Of a stretch of 64,000 nt of DNA, positions 31,931-44,767 are shown piece after piece. Source of the DNA: Ceratothoa steindachneri (lineage: Eukaryota; Arthropoda; Malacostraca; Isopoda; Cymothoidae); contig OZ018331.1 in the NCBI GenBank assembly GCA_963969495.1, forward strand, positions 148,806,321 through 148,870,320. Direction: 5' to 3'. The notes beneath the pieces are model-generated. The model was not told the DNA's origin. It ran no database searches and was given only the letters and a program-made list of their open reading frames with translations. Both the position numbers and the translations under genes were made by a program. Positions within the stretch are counted from its first letter, which is position 1. Each line of letters opens with the position of its first letter.

Positions 31931-33479
31931 GGTAAATAGGACTCCCTCCTCTGCCGACAGGGTTTTTTGAGTTACTTTTTCCTTGAGGAGAATGAGTTGA
32001 CTAGGTTAAAATAGTCAAGATTAGTTTAACCTAATCTAGTGCTATCCAACCTAACCTAAATGAATCTAAGAAATTCATCTTTCTTGAAGAAAAGGCAGTT
32101 CAACAAACGCCGTTGAGGGAGGATTTAGATCCGATCCGGAAAATCTTTTGGCAATGTAGGTTGACTACTCAGGTTTTCTCCACTATAGGAGTACAAGCTA
32201 TTTTTCTTCAACTTATAGTTATTTCCTGAACGAGACCTATATAAATAAAGGCGAATTCGCTTGAAAGTTTTTTTTATTATTGGGGGTTAAATCCATAGCA
32301 TTAGTATAACTGACATATTGAGTTTTTTTACTGAGAAAAGCGTAAAAGAACAAGTAGAAACGGATGGAATACTATTAGAAATAATAAAAAAATGCTGGAT
32401 CACCGAAAAAAAAATTAATTGTTACCTATCTTGAACACTCGGTTTTAGGTAAATGATTTGTAACCGGGATTTTTAATTCTATGGATGAGAAGATGATTCT
32501 GATTTGTTAACGATTGTTCATCGGCAGGTATTGTCTCCCACTGCTTGGACACTGGGAGCATCACGAAAGAAAAGGTTGAGAAGTTTGATGGACGCAATTG
32601 GGACAGTGAAATTAAGAAGAAAGCGCACCTGCTTAATTATTCGAAGGAAAACGCGTAGTGTTCCTATTCAACTCCATTTAAATTCTTTAGAATTAAAGTT
32701 TTTATATGTACGTCGTTGATATTGTGAATATTGCCGTGTGAGGGCTCTTATTCCCACCTTCGACTGCCCTTCCCGGAAGGTTGTTGTGTGAGCGTCTTCG
32801 ATTGCCCCGATGATCAATTCCATTCCCAAAGCTCTTGATCGGCATTCTTATCATCCGTCTCTTGATTCATCGTTCTCCTGTTATTTAGTGCTCTTTAATC
32901 AGTGTTGACGCGTTGTGATCTTAGTGCTTTTTAATTAATTTCATTGTGTGAACTATAATTACCGCATTGTGTTTAATACTTTTCAATTAGTTAGTGCTGT
33001 GCTCCCCATTCGATGGTAGTCTTGTTTGCAAGTACCAAATTTGATTTGTAACTCATTGCTCATGTCGGCTTTAATATTAACTTCCTTCTCACTCCATTTA
33101 TTCATTTGTTGTCACGTGCTGCTCTGTCTTCCTTACTGGCTAATCCCCCCCTCCACTCCCACGCCTGGGCGAACCCTCCCAGACTTTCTACGAGTCAAGT
33201 TAGGGTTAAGTTTTCCCGCCTGCTGCGTTCTCCATAATTCTCGCCTTTGCTCCCTCCTTTCTCCCCCACTATGTATGATAGGGACTCAATCCTCTCACTC
33301 AACTCTTTAAAATTATCCTCTTTCGCCAGCTACATACGCGAAGATAAAGGGTGTTGGTATCCCCCAAACTCGCCCAACTAGGAGGGGGCCAAGACTTTCG
33401 GCGTCCCTTAGGAACCTCTTTCGCCCTACCATTCTTCCTTTACCCAACACCATCAAATCTCCCCCTTCCCCCTGTGCTC
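31931..33479. other. Spacer and probable 5' region of the L2-like LINE
   Basis: 31931-32700 shows nothing I can name. From about 33000 pyrimidine-rich sequence leads into the L2-like coding region and is probably its leader; the exact 5' end cannot be set. Confidence 0.4.
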
Positions 33480-33496
33480 ATTAGTACGCGCTGTCT

Positions 33497-34054
33497 GTGC
33501 CTCTTCTGAACATTGGGAGCCTGACCAATAAGTCGGAGTATTTCCATGACCTCGTTGTTCGCACTAGGGTTTCCTTCCTTGTCCTTACAAAAACCTGGCT
33601 CGAGTCTGATTCTCGTTCATGCACTGCCCTTGTAACCCCTCCGGGTCATTCTTTCCTGCATGTTCCTCGAAACCACCGTGGAGGAGGAGTTGCACTGATT
33701 TCCAACTCATCCTTCCCCCTGAATCTTCTCCCCTCTCTCCCTCTAGCCTCATTAGAGGCTCTCATTGCTGTCTCACGTGCTGTGCTCGCTCTGCCTAATG
33801 TGGTCCTTTACCGCACTCCCAGCTCGTCTCCAGCCTTATTTCTCGAGGAGTTCAGTAACCTAGTCTCCGACCTATCCTCTTCTAGTTCCCTCCTTATTCT
33901 CGGTGACTTTAATCTTCCTAGCAACAATGAGACTTTTCGTGCATTCATTGACATCATCGACCTCTTCTCTCTCACACAACATGTGTCATCCCCAACACAT
34001 ATACATAGTAATACCATGAACTTAGAAATCTCGAAGCTCCTATATCTAATCTAA
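33497..34054 (+). pseudogene. L2-like LINE apurinic-type endonuclease domain
   Basis: Open for 185 codons: PLLNIGSLTNKSEYF at the start, VLTKTWLESDS (the family E-T-W motif with K for E), HRGGGVALI, LILGDFNLPSN (the GDFN motif) and FSLTQHVSSPTHIHSNTM. These are the successive blocks of the APE-like nuclease that nicks target DNA for target-primed reverse transcription. A frameshift follows TMNLEIS, before the SDH block. The catalytic Glu being replaced by Lys argues that the domain is dead. Confidence 0.85.
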
Positions 34055-34686
34055 CAGTAACTGACCTTTCTAATACGATTTCCGACCACTTCTTGGCCAA
34101 TTTTAAATTCTATATTCCCTACCACGACCTACCTCCTCGCTCGTCCCGAGATCCTACTCCTTTCCGGCGACTATCGTCAATTGATAATACTTCTCTCTTT
34201 AACGACGTTGTTTCTGCCCTACCTTCTATTGATACTATTGCTTCACCTGACCAAACTTTAAACTCTGCACCAATCATTACTCGCCAGCCATGACTCCTTC
34301 TTCAAACCGCCATCACCGCGCACCTTAGTTCACCATGGAACTCCTTCGTTCGAGGAGGTCCTTACGTGTTCATTAACGAGCTTCCATGTGCAGGACACGA
34401 CCTCCCTCTTACTTGCCTATCGCCTTGCTACTTCGACTTATTTTCCAAATTAAAATCAGCACGCGAAGCTCATTCACGCAAACTTTTGTCTGAGAGCAAG
34501 AATGACCTCCGGACTATCTTTCATCTCCTTTGTCGTCTTTCCTCGCCTAGCCCCATTTCCCCCACCTCTCCTCCCATCAACCCCTCTACTCTTTCTAAAT
34601 TTTTCTCTGATAAAGTTATTAACCTTTACGCCGTACTACCCCAGTCGTCTGAATAAGCCCATGCTGTTCTCCCCGCCCATACTCCA

Positions 34687-36235
34687 TTGCCGCTTAACGT
34701 CCTCACTCGGGCGTCCTCTGAGGAAGTAACTGCCCTGATCTCACGCTCTAACAAATCTGGATCCCCTAATGACGTCTTTCCACCCAAACTCCTCCACCAA
34801 ACTCTCCCTGCTCTCCTCCTACTGATTCTTCATCTCTTTAACACTTCTCTTGCTTCAGGGGTGGTTCCCCTTTCCTTCAAATATGCCTCAATTCGTCCTA
34901 TCCTTAAAAACTCACACTTTAACCCCTCTGAACCATCTAGCTATCGCCCTATCTCACAGCTTCCATTCCTCTCTAAGATCCTCGAGAGAGTAGTTTTCTC
35001 TCGCCTTAATGACCATATTTCTAACTGCAATATCGATGAAATGTACCAATCGGGGTTCAAAGCGAAGCACTCTGCTGAAACCGCTCTTCTTAATGTTTCA
35101 AACGGTTTACGTAGAGCAGCCGATAAGGGTTGTACGTCCATTCTAGTCTTCTTAGACCTCTCCTCTGCTTTCGACACCATCGACCACACTGTCCTCCTTG
35201 ATCGTATTCACACTTTCCTTGGTCTCTTGATTGGTTCCGCTCATACCTCTCCTCCCGCACTCAGTCGGTCGCGCTCGATAACCTCTCCTCCGAGCCCGCG
35301 CCCATTCATTTTGGGATGTCCCAGGGCTCAGTCCTTGGTCTCCTCCTCTTTCGCATCTACTTACTTCCTCTTGGCTCCCTTCTTTGCGATTTGGGCTTGT
35401 CATTCCACCTCTATGCTGATGACACTCAGATATACCTTTCCTCATCCCCTGTGTCCTTCTCTCAATCAATTACCAAGCTCCTTTCAGCCTACACCTCCAT
35501 AAACGAATGGCTGTCTGCCAACTTTCTCAAACTTAACCACGATAAAACAAATTCTCTTTGTTGGTACCGCTTCGATGGTGGAGAAATCTCAAGCTCTCTT
35601 CCCCTCCCTTAACCTTGGGGAAACCAATGTCGCCTTCTCCGTTACCGTCAGTAATCTTGGTGTTATTTTCGACTAGCAACTCTCGTTTAAAACGCACATC
35701 CATCGTATCTGTAAGTCTTCCCTCGGTTTCCTCCGCAACTTCTTACGTGTTCGATCCCATTTTGATCGACGAAGCCTTGAGACTGCTATTCATGCCTTCG
35801 TCACCTCACGCTTAGACTACTGCAATTCTCTTCTAGTGAATCTCCCTTCTTCGTCACTTCGCCCCCTGCAACTAGTTCAAAACTATGCTGCCTGGCTCCT
35901 CCTTCGCTGCGCCCAGTTCTCTCCTTCGATGCCTCTGTTACAGGAGCTACACCGGTTACCTATTCGCTTCCGTACCCACTATAAAATTCTTCTTATCGCC
36001 TACAAGGCCCTAAACCTCGAGGCTCCACCTTATCTCTCGTCTGCCCTCTCCCGTCGTCAAACTCCTCGGGCACTCCAGTCTAACCTCGCTCCCATCTTGA
36101 ACACTCCTCGTTCTGTCCTCTGCTCGATGGGTGACCGTTCCTTCTCAGTTTGTGCTCCTAGACTCTGGAATGCTCTTCCTGCCAAGTCCGATCCTATCCC
36201 TCCCTTGCTACTTGTAAACGTTTCCTGAAGACTCA
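34687..36235 (+). pseudogene. L2-like LINE reverse transcriptase and C-terminal region
   Basis: Reads through FKYASIRPILKN, SSYRPISQLPFLSKILERVV, CNIDEMYQSGFKAKHSAETALL, and SILVFLDLSSAFDTIDHTVLL (motif A). It changes frame near 35215, then continues FGMSQGSVLGLLLFRIYLLPL (motif B) and FHLYADDTQIYL (motif C, intact YADD at about 35410). Two more frame changes precede LGVIFD*QLSFKTHI and the C-terminal SRLDYCNSLLVNLP ... LQLVQNYAAWLLL ... RLPIRFRTHYKILL region ending at about 36228. The catalytic Asp residues are retained but the frame is broken at least three times. Confidence 0.9.
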
Positions 36236-36362
36236 TCTCTTCAGAATTGCCTTCTCTTCCCTGTAAACTTTCTCTACACTCGCTACACAACCTGCGCTCT
36301 AGGAGGGCTAACAGCCCCGAAGGGCGCATTATAAATAACTATTATTATAATTATTATTATTC

Positions 36363-36778
36363 GGACCTTTAAATATTTGATACCATTTTGGATATAAGAA
36401 GTCGTACTTCAGTGTCCTCCTAAAGGACAAATATAGTCTCTTATATCTCGATAAAGGGTAGATATAAAGGTGAATATCTTGTTAAAGGGCACATAGAGAG
36501 ATATGTACCTCGTTCATGTATCAGATAAAGTTATGTAACGTACTATTTCTAGAATTTGACCAACATGCTAATGAATGTTAAATCAACATGTTACCGAAGA
36601 TTCAATCCAATTTCATTGAAGCAAAAGTCATGCTTTTGTTAATGCGATGTGGATGACACCAGTTTTAAACCCAATTGAATATGAGAACACCAAATTTCAA
36701 ACTACGCGTCATACTTATGATTAATTATATTTTTGTTGTTGCCAAAGTTGTATTATGAGTTATATAAAGACAGCTTTA

Positions 36779-36830
<52 letters not shown>

Positions 36831-39800
36831 GTTCTTTGAATAAAAATGCCTGGAGTGGCCAATATATTCCTTCTGTTATACAACTTTTATTTACCTAATT
36901 TTATCAGAGGCGATTTTAAAGAAACAAAAAGAATTTGGGCAACACATGAAGGTATTTGAATTCAATAAATAATGAATGAATGGTGGGACTGACAGATGAA
37001 GAAAAGAGGTGGATAAATAGAAATTACAGAAGTGAACTTCATAATTTCTACTTCAGCTGAAATGCCGAGAACCATCCATGGTTTGCGGTTACGTAGTGTC
37101 TAGACAGCAAATCATGCCCAGGTAACTGCAAAGCTCAAAATGCTTAACGGTGCCGGGAAGGCGTATAAGTACGAGCAAGTTCGTATTACGAGGTACAATT
37201 ACTCGAAAATGCGAACTTAATTCCATCAATGGAGCAATAAGCATTTTGATAGTACATTCCAACCTGCCGTGGGATTACCAATCTCGTGTTGTGACCAAGA
37301 GCTAGTAGAATTCGGGCTCAAGATTCTGGTTTATCGGCGATTTCCTTTCGGAGATTTTTCTACCTTATGCAACCCTTAACTTTAATATGAATTCAACGAG
37401 GAAAATGAATAGCACAAAAATGATCAGAATCCGTTCCTAGCACAAAAACACATCTGACAAAACACTGTTCGAGCTCAAAGAGAACGCAGGTCTCGATGTC
37501 ATTTTCTTTGTCTATAAGTTCTATTGACAAATGCATTCCTTGTTCCTCCAAATATTAAATCTTTGCAGTAAGTAAACGACTTAATTTAATAAATTAATGT
37601 TTTATAATAATAGTTTCGTGTCCAATAGGCCTCGGCTCTATATATATTTCCCCTAGGCATAGCATCATTCATTCTTCCATACACCCAATAAAGGGTTTAT
37701 AATTTACCCCTGAGCCTGACCAGGCATTTCAATTGTTCCAATTCATATAATTATTATAATTGAGTTATTTTCCCCTAAAAGACCTTCAAAGCTCTGTTTG
37801 TTGGGATATTTAATCTGTAAATTTAATTAGTTAATTATTGGTCCAATATTTCTCTCACCACCATTAACCGTTTTCGTTCGTTTGTTTATTCACCCAATTT
37901 TATTCCTTTATAATTATGATCTTGTAATTTACATCATTTTAAAATGCTTACTTAAATAAAATGAGCCCTTTGTTATATTTATAAGTTCAGATTTCGTGTA
38001 TTACATTAAGATGAATTTCAATAACTTCGTCTTGAATATTTTGATCATTCTTTGTTCTCAAACCGCTTGTCGGTCATCCCGCGGATTCACACCCTGATTA
38101 GTCAATAAAGTGATTTATTTGTACTATTGCTCATTTTCTGATTCCTGCTTTGATTTTTAACATCATATTTATAGTGGGGTAATATTAACTTGGTAACCAT
38201 GCTTTCGGTAAAAAGTAATTTCATGAATTTCAAAGCATAAATTTTGCTCGTCGATTCTCATATCTGTTCACCTACCTCAAGACTTAAAGCTTAAGCCTAA
38301 CTGATCACGTGATCCTAATCCTTCTTTCACCTAGACTGATTTGACCTTTTTCAAATAGCCGGAATATTTTGGCTACAATGGGACTTAATAAAAAAACAAC
38401 AATCATCGAACTAGCCTGCATGCACTCAGCACTTTTGTCCCCCAATCAATGGTTGTACCAACATATATCACGCTGACGACTTCCTCGGCCATTTATTTGC
38501 CCGTCAAAATGACGTCCACCATTTGAGTGTCTAGGAAGTCTCCAATCTAGGCATGGGTTCAACCCTCCCCTTCTCCCCTGCAAGGTCGTCATTGCATCTC
38601 CGGCCGTTCAAAGAAAGTCGTGCAATCGGAGATGCTCATGGAAGCTCACGGCTTCACCGAATATTAGAAGGCTGTGATCATCGTTCAGAGTTTACCCCTA
38701 AGTATCTTTTGTCCCTTTAAAGAGATATTGAGTAATTTCAGGCGCGTGGGGGTGATAAGTGATTGGAGGGCAGCATTCATTTCTGTGTACGGCAGATTAG
38801 ATATGGATAAGGTACGTGAGTTCCTGTCCACCCAATTCATAGGAGACAGGTGCTCATGATTCTTTCTGTATCACCTGAAGAAGTTAGCTCAGGGAGAATA
38901 TTGCCAGAGAATATTGCTACCATAATGATGATAGGTAAGCCACATACTTTGGTGGAAATGACAGATTGCTGACGGGCTACATCAAAAGCCTCATATAACG
39001 TGGGAAGCGTCTCATAAAAGCTTGCCTTCGCAAACCTTGTTTAATAAATATATTCGTTCGAAGGTCCAGGAGTCGACAGAACTTCCCACAAACTGAACAG
39101 GGTGTAGTAGTGTAACGGTCCCACCAAGGTCGGGAAGTATCACCGTGATGGAAGAGAGTTTAACGGGGCTCCATGACCTAAAGTTGCGGAAAAGGGACAG
39201 ACGTGGTCATTGGAAAGACTAGGCTAAGTATCGTGATAGACACGGATGTTCATCCCTAAAAAGAAGCAATGATCGTTAGTATTCAACCACAATAGGCGAG
39301 ACAAAGCATGCTCATTCGTTTTCTTCTCCCGGCTATATTCACCATCATCAATCTTAATCGTCGGATCTGCGCTGCTACCACCGACAATGCGGCGATAAAG
39401 CTTTAAAATGCAAACAGCCATTCCATTATTTTCATTCTGGTGCTTGCCATCATCGACCTCTTCGTTGCATTCTTGCTCTAAATTCTCACCATCATCACCT
39501 CAGTTAAAGTAGGAAGGTAAGGGTCCATGTGTTGACTTCTTCTGCCATTTCTTTTAAAGCTCAAGTTTGCTCCGCATTTTCGTATCAATGACCTACTTTC
39601 TGGTTTTTCGTTTCTGGTAGGCAATAGCACTAAATGCAATATTCTTTTAGCCTCTCACGGTGACAAACCTTGTTCTCCCTCGGATTTAGTTCTTCGCGTT
39701 CTTATCATTTTTATGATATTAATGGCAATGGAATCCGTAACGTTTAAGTTTCTCCTGGAATCCCTCTAGTTTTTCGATGGACCTTCGTCGTTATTGATTT
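36363..39800. other. Long AT-rich spacer
   Basis: No gene, RNA or bounded element supported over about 3.4 kb. An (AT)n microsatellite lies at 36780-36828. Short ORFs (38674-38859, 39421-39224) have no motif. The sequence 38440-38660 is G+C-richer but unassigned. Confidence 0.45.
36780..36828. repeat. (AT)n microsatellite
   Basis: About 24 AT dinucleotides. Confidence 0.95.
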
Positions 39801-40600
39801 CTGTAATATGTAAGAAGTTTGATTTTATGTTATAGCTGGCATTGGTCGTCCTTCAACTTGTCCTCGGGTCTCTTCTCTCCACTTAGTGCCAAGATCTAAA
39901 CTGATTACTCCAAGGCTGTTGGTGATTACAGAGCCTTGAATTCTCGTAATATCCGGAGATGAGTATTTCCTGTCATATCTATCCGATTTCACTTCTTCTC
40001 TCTTTCGGTGTTCTTTCTTCTTTTCTCTCGATTTGCTTCGAGCATTCTACCTTATTTTTGTTCATTATGAAGACATCCTAAAAGCAACGATTACCACTCC
40101 CTTTTGCGGTTTCAAGATGCTTTGAGTCCCTTATGCTCTTCGTAACAGTAGTCAGACCTTCAAACAGTTCACGGATCAATTCTGAGAAGTATTACTTTAG
40201 TCTTTTGCTACATCAACGACCTAATAGCGTCTTCTTATCTCGGAGAACATCCTTTTTACCTTCGTCAGGTATTTTCTGGGTTGGAAAAGTACTGCATCGT
40301 ATTCAAAGGTTCTAATTGTCTATTTGGTGTCTCGCAACTTTCCTTCCTTAGCCACGAGGTTCCTCCTACGGAATTCGTCCTCCAGCCGATAAAGTTGCTG
40401 TGGCACGAAATTTTCCTCGACGTTCCTTGCCTGAAGTAACACCGTCGTTTCTGTGGAATGGTCATTATTACCATCGATTCGTTGGACTATGATTGTGTCA
40501 TGAAGCCCTTGAACTCTCTGCTGTCGAGAACTAAGAGAAATTATCTTTTATAGTTATCGCCTGAGTCGTGCGATTTTTTTTTTGTATCCGAAAAAGATTC
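39801..40600 (-). other. Probable decayed Jockey-like element sequence
   Basis: The base composition (T-rich on +, A/purine-rich on the complement, many AGAA/GAAG words) matches the gag regions of the Jockey-like elements next to it, but no conserved motif can be read. The assignment rests on context only. Confidence 0.3.
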
Positions 40601-41105
40601 TGACATCGCTATATTCTGGATATGTGGGTACATAAAACCGATGAGAATAGCCAGTCCAGTGACTTCTTTTATGTTTCAGACCACCTTTTACTCTGCCTTT
40701 CTTTAATTTTAACCTTGGCCACATTCGTATATGTTCTATTCATTTTACAGTTTTCTTTTTCTCTGGATTCCTTGTCGTTCTTTTCTAGAGCTTCCTTCCT
40801 CTTAGGCCAGTTGATTTCCATGGTCCTGTGGGACCACCGCAGTTAATACTTTTTGATCGTCTCGGTGCAGTTCCTTTAAGTGTGTCCCACTTGCGAGCCT
40901 TCAGAACATACCAGTCTTGCTTCGGCAGGTTTTGAAGGTGTGTGCTTCCAGGGCGTATTGCTACTATGTTGTGTGATTGTGCTGATGTTCTTTTCCCCCA
41001 AGATCTCCAGTTGAACACTTTTTCTGTTTTCCTTCCTTTTATTTTCCTCTTCTCTTTTTCTTCATGATCACTTTTTTCACTCAATCCACTATAATTGAGC
41101 ACTTT
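40601..41105 (-). pseudogene. Jockey-like gag zinc-knuckle fragment
   Basis: On the minus strand an open stretch of 105 codons ends in SINCGGPTGPWKS ... LRGRK, comparable with the last knuckle block (NCGGxH ... CPxRK) of Jockey-type gag proteins. It is followed by a NRTYTNVAKVK-like phrase, as seen after the knuckles of the other copies. Upstream HLQNLPKQDWYVLKARKWD is a weak trace of the earlier knuckles; most of the Cys residues are lost. Low-confidence but consistent with orientation and neighbours. Confidence 0.4.
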
Positions 41106-41495
41106 TGTCTCATTTCACTATAGTTAAGCAAAATTAATTTGTGTTTCATTGCACTTTATTTTTCACTTATTCACTTTAGTTTTCACTTTGGATGTCATAT
41201 TTGGTTTTCATAACACGGTTATTTTCTTCGTTATATGTACAATGGTGCTTCTATTATTCCATGTTGAGTTGTTCCACAAGGAAATCTGGAGTTGAAAGGA
41301 GTGTTTACTCTGTTGTTGATTTTTTCTGCAAAGATAGGAGGAAGGTTGTTAATTTTTCTCCAGATTTTTTTCCGAGCTGTTTTTTAAAACGATATTAAGC
41401 GGTTCAATCTTAGCCTCTATATGTAGGACTCTCTGAGTCATCATATCGATTCTTCTAGTGTTGGTGATTATATAGGGACTAAGATTTTTTTTTTT

Positions 41496-42590
41496 CTATT
41501 TGTCCTTATTTTCAAGTCCCATCTCGAACTGTTTGATGTTTGCAATCTTTATAGCTGTTGCCAGTGCCTGAGTTCTCACATTCCTGTATTGGCCTACGAC
41601 TAGTTGGGTGATGTCGCCGGCGAATTGGATATTGATGCATTCCGGCATTAAAGCCGTTGGCTGGTCTGCTGTGTAAATCGCGTACAACGTGAGACTGAGA
41701 CTGCCCCCCTGCGGGAGACCAGCTTCCAGTTCATACTCGGGTCTTTTGGAGTCATTGACTACCGCGTATGCTCTTCTATCTGCCAGATAGTCGCAGAGAA
41801 TTCTCTCCAGATTATTGTTCATCTGAGGCCTCAATATCTTGTGTTGCATGTACCTAACCCAGACTTTGTCAAAGTCTTTTCCTACATCTTTGAGGACCAC
41901 ATCGGTGTATTTTTTCTCTGCTTTGGACTTGGTGATCTTCTCTGTGATGATGCAAGTGCCATTGTGGTGTCTCTTCCTTTACCAAATCCAAACTGGTGTT
42001 CATTGTTGAGATTGTTTTTAGTAACATAGTCTTATGTTGAGGATTTTTTCAAAGACTTTCCGATGAAATTCAGAAGTGATATATGGAGGTTTGTCGTTGG
42101 CGATGAGATCCGGTGGTTTGCCTGGAATTAGGATGAAGATCATTTGGGCTAGTTGAAGTCGTCTGGGAAGTATCATGCATTGAGGCACGCATTGTATATG
42201 TCCATAATCGATTCAATGTTGTTTTTCCAGTGACTTGAAGAATGTGAATCTGGTATTTCCCGGGAGGTCTGGCGCTTTTTGTTTGAAGAAACCAAAAGCA
42301 CTCCTTAGTTCTCCGAGGGTAATTGTGGCCCCTGGGCCCTGATTTTCTTCCCTTTGTTGTTCTACGACTAGTATTGGGGAGATTTTTCTTGTTTGTTTTG
42401 GAGATTTTCGAGTACCATCTCTTCTATTGCTGGATTATAGTCTGCATTATCTTCTGGTGTTATGGAAAAGACGGACTTCCAGTGGCGTCTGAATTCACGT
42501 TCGATAGTTCTGATAGCTCTTATTTTTTCCGGAGCTCCTTTTGCTTCTTGGAGATCTTCCTTTGATCCTGTTATTAGCCACGACTTTTCT
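41496..42590 (-). pseudogene. Jockey-like LINE A, RT region
   Basis: From about 42590: RTIEREFRRHWKSVFSITPED (the linker before RT, also in copy B), then decayed palm sequence with QFGFGKGRDTTMALAS. Then an open frame from 41900: VLKDVGKDFDKVW (motif A), YELEAGLPQGGSLSLTLYAIY (motif B) and NIQFAGDITQLV at the catalytic box, where F-A-D-D has become FAGD. Loss of that Asp alone would abolish polymerase activity. Thumb sequence continues to a stop at 41496. Confidence 0.85.
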
Positions 42591-42908
42591 TTTGGACTTC
42601 TTCCAACGTCAAATTCTCAGATGGGGTTTTCCCATATTGTTTCTTGTTGTTCTTCTTTGAGAGGTCTGAACTATTCTTTTTCTTCTTCTTAGCGCAGTTT
42701 ATTTTTCTCTGGTTGGTCCGAGTATTGCAATTTGTTCCTAGACATTAATGAGTTTTCTGTACTTCTACCTCCTCTCTTCTGTCCATCTTAGTTGAGGGAG
42801 TGTGCGGTGTTTCGTTTTCAGCATGTTTTTGTTTCCATGGCACCACAACTTCTTCATACCTGTTTACTTGTTTTCTCCAGCATGTCGTTAAGCGTTGTTT
42901 TGAAGGTT

Positions 42909-43745
42909 CTAGGTTTGCCGATATTTATGACGTGAGCGTATAAGATGCATCACAGTACCTCCAGTGATGAGCCATTCGGTACCGTTAGGTACGTTTGGCA
43001 TCCCTCCTTTCGTTGACGGTGTTTTTGCTTTTCCTTTTCTTTCAATAATTTTCTTATGTTTGAGGCACGCCATTGCCATGGCTTTGTTTGGCACTCAGCA
43101 GTTGATACATTTCCTTTCAGTTTCTTTACAGTCATTGTAATAATGCCCTTCTTTCCCGCATTCAGAGCATATTTGTTCCTTTTTGCATTGCTTTGTGGTA
43201 TGGATCTGGTAACAATTAAAGCATATCTCAATTTAGATGATTTTCTCTCGTTTCATGTATTCAGGGGGAGGGGGGTCTCATTAAATAATAAAACTTCATT
43301 CTGTGCTAATTCATTATTAATTTCGGTTGTTGCGCACACAATCTTAAAGGCAGAGGCATAACTTCTGACTTCGATGACTTCAGTGATTTTACATATGTGT
43401 TTTTTCTCTATTTCTGTTTTATTTCCTCCTTTGTATGAGAGCCTACCCATATGTCGACCTTCCTGCACACGAGGCTTGTATTTGCGGACATTTACGGTAA
43501 AATTCTTGGTGCTAGTCCTATCTTTTGCAGCGTTTTCACTCGTTCGATGGAGACTAGCTTCTCTGCGTCACTCTCTGTGTTACAGATGACGACATATCCA
43601 TTTGCGATTATCATTATGAAGGCAACATTTGGGTTTCCTTATATTGCCTTGCAGGTTTTCCTTTGTCCGGTCTCGGTGATCCTTGATCGATGTTTCTTAG
43701 TGGTACTCTGAGGCATTTGAGCCTGCCTACCTCCCCATTCGTGGG
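42909..43745 (-). pseudogene. Jockey-like LINE A, gag (ORF1) region
   Basis: Fragments in three frames. The upstream part reads EKLVSIERVKTLQKIGLAPR, then KITEVIEVRSYASAFKIVCATTEI and VLLFNETPLP, parallel to the FNAKISGEQIEREEFPP stretch of copy B. The knuckles are still visible near 43080-43230, but Cys and His residues are scattered by frameshifts. Ends with PNKAMAMACLKHKK, the analogue of CPNCGMNHGARAMSCP in copy B. The protein would have bound element RNA. Confidence 0.7.
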
Positions 43746-44430
43746 TGACGTCCCCACCATCCTCTTATCGAGCGCCTAGGGTGGTCTTTTCCTTTAAGTG
43801 TGCTGTTCTATTCGCCCTTAGCCAACTCCCTAATCAGATGAATCTAGAAAAGAGAGATAGATAGACAGGCCCTACTCTAATGAACCACATATGGGTCTCT
43901 AAATATCCTTTTCATAGGAGCACTCCTCGGCTACCCTACCTGATTAATCCTGTTACTATTTGGCGCCTCTTCTAAGTTTCAGGCTCATAATATTAAGGAT
44001 CCCCCTTTCTTCGCGCCCCATAAACAGTCTTCATTCCGGGGTTTACTGCCCTACCCTAGAGTAGTTTTGAGCACAGAAGTGGTCGATTTATATTTCTATT
44101 AGCGTATCCAATGTATCAACGAAAAGAAGGAAAGTAGGCGAAAAATCTAAAGATAATTCGCCTTTTAGAGTGGCTACACCACCCATTGAAAAAAGGAGGA
44201 TTCTCAAATCAGTTCAAAGGACGCATATCTCTTTTCTTTCTTGAAATTTAGTTCTTCAGTTTGCCGATGCCTTCTTTACCATCGAGTAGATTTACTGAGT
44301 GTGGTGCGTATAAAGCAAACTAACTTAGTCCTTCCTGTTGCAATTTGTTTTTCGCGAATAGAGAGGGTAATTCGGAACTAAGTGATGAAATAAGTATAAA
44401 GGGTAAAGTTCCTAGAGTAGTTATGAAAAA
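43746..44430. other. Spacer between Jockey-like fragments
   Basis: Nothing supported; no knuckle or RT motif on either strand. Confidence 0.4.
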
Positions 44431-44767
44431 GATAATAGCGAAAATTTTAGAGAAGGAAGTTTTAGATTTGCAAAGGGCTGCATAGTTGCCAGGAGATATG
44501 GTTATTTTTTTGTTTCTGCTTCTTCCTTTATTTGTTTATTTTCCTTTGTTTTATCTATTTCCTTTTTCCTACTAACCTTTCCCGTTGGCAATTCTGCTAA
44601 AGCAGTTAGTTTTTTATTATTTGCTTCTGTTTTTTGAGATGTTAATTTTTTCTTCGAATAGAGCTTTTTTTATGGGGTCATTGTCTTGGTGTGGCGAAAA
44701 TCGCCACTTGTATGTTTCTTTTTCTAATCCTTCAAGGATTCTTTTGTGGAGTCATTATTCGGGGCAT

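Larger units (their letters stand above)
33480..36362 (+). mobile_element. L2-like non-LTR retrotransposon, near full coding length, inactive
   Basis: Endonuclease, RT and C-terminal region follow in order on the + strand, then a short 3' UTR (CCCCGAAGGGCGCATTATAAA) and a TTA/ATT-repeat tail at about 36340-36362. Short tandem 3' repeats instead of poly(A) are typical of L2-clade LINEs. The related truncated copy at 57487-58860 has the same tail structure (GAAGAGCGCATTACAAAAG plus (ATT)n). Several frameshifts break the single ORF. Confidence 0.88.
41496..43745 (-). mobile_element. Jockey-like LINE A, internally deleted
   Basis: On the minus strand gag sequence (43745 to 42909) is followed within about 300 bases by the start of the RT region (about 42590), which runs to 41496. 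In the fuller copy B, the endonuclease occupies over a kilobase at this place, so A has lost most or all of it. Order and orientation otherwise match copies B and E. Confidence 0.75.

Noticed and set aside
39801..40600. Coding exon(s) left of the Jockey-like fragments
   Set aside because: Short ORFs only, with composition like neighbouring decayed gag sequence.
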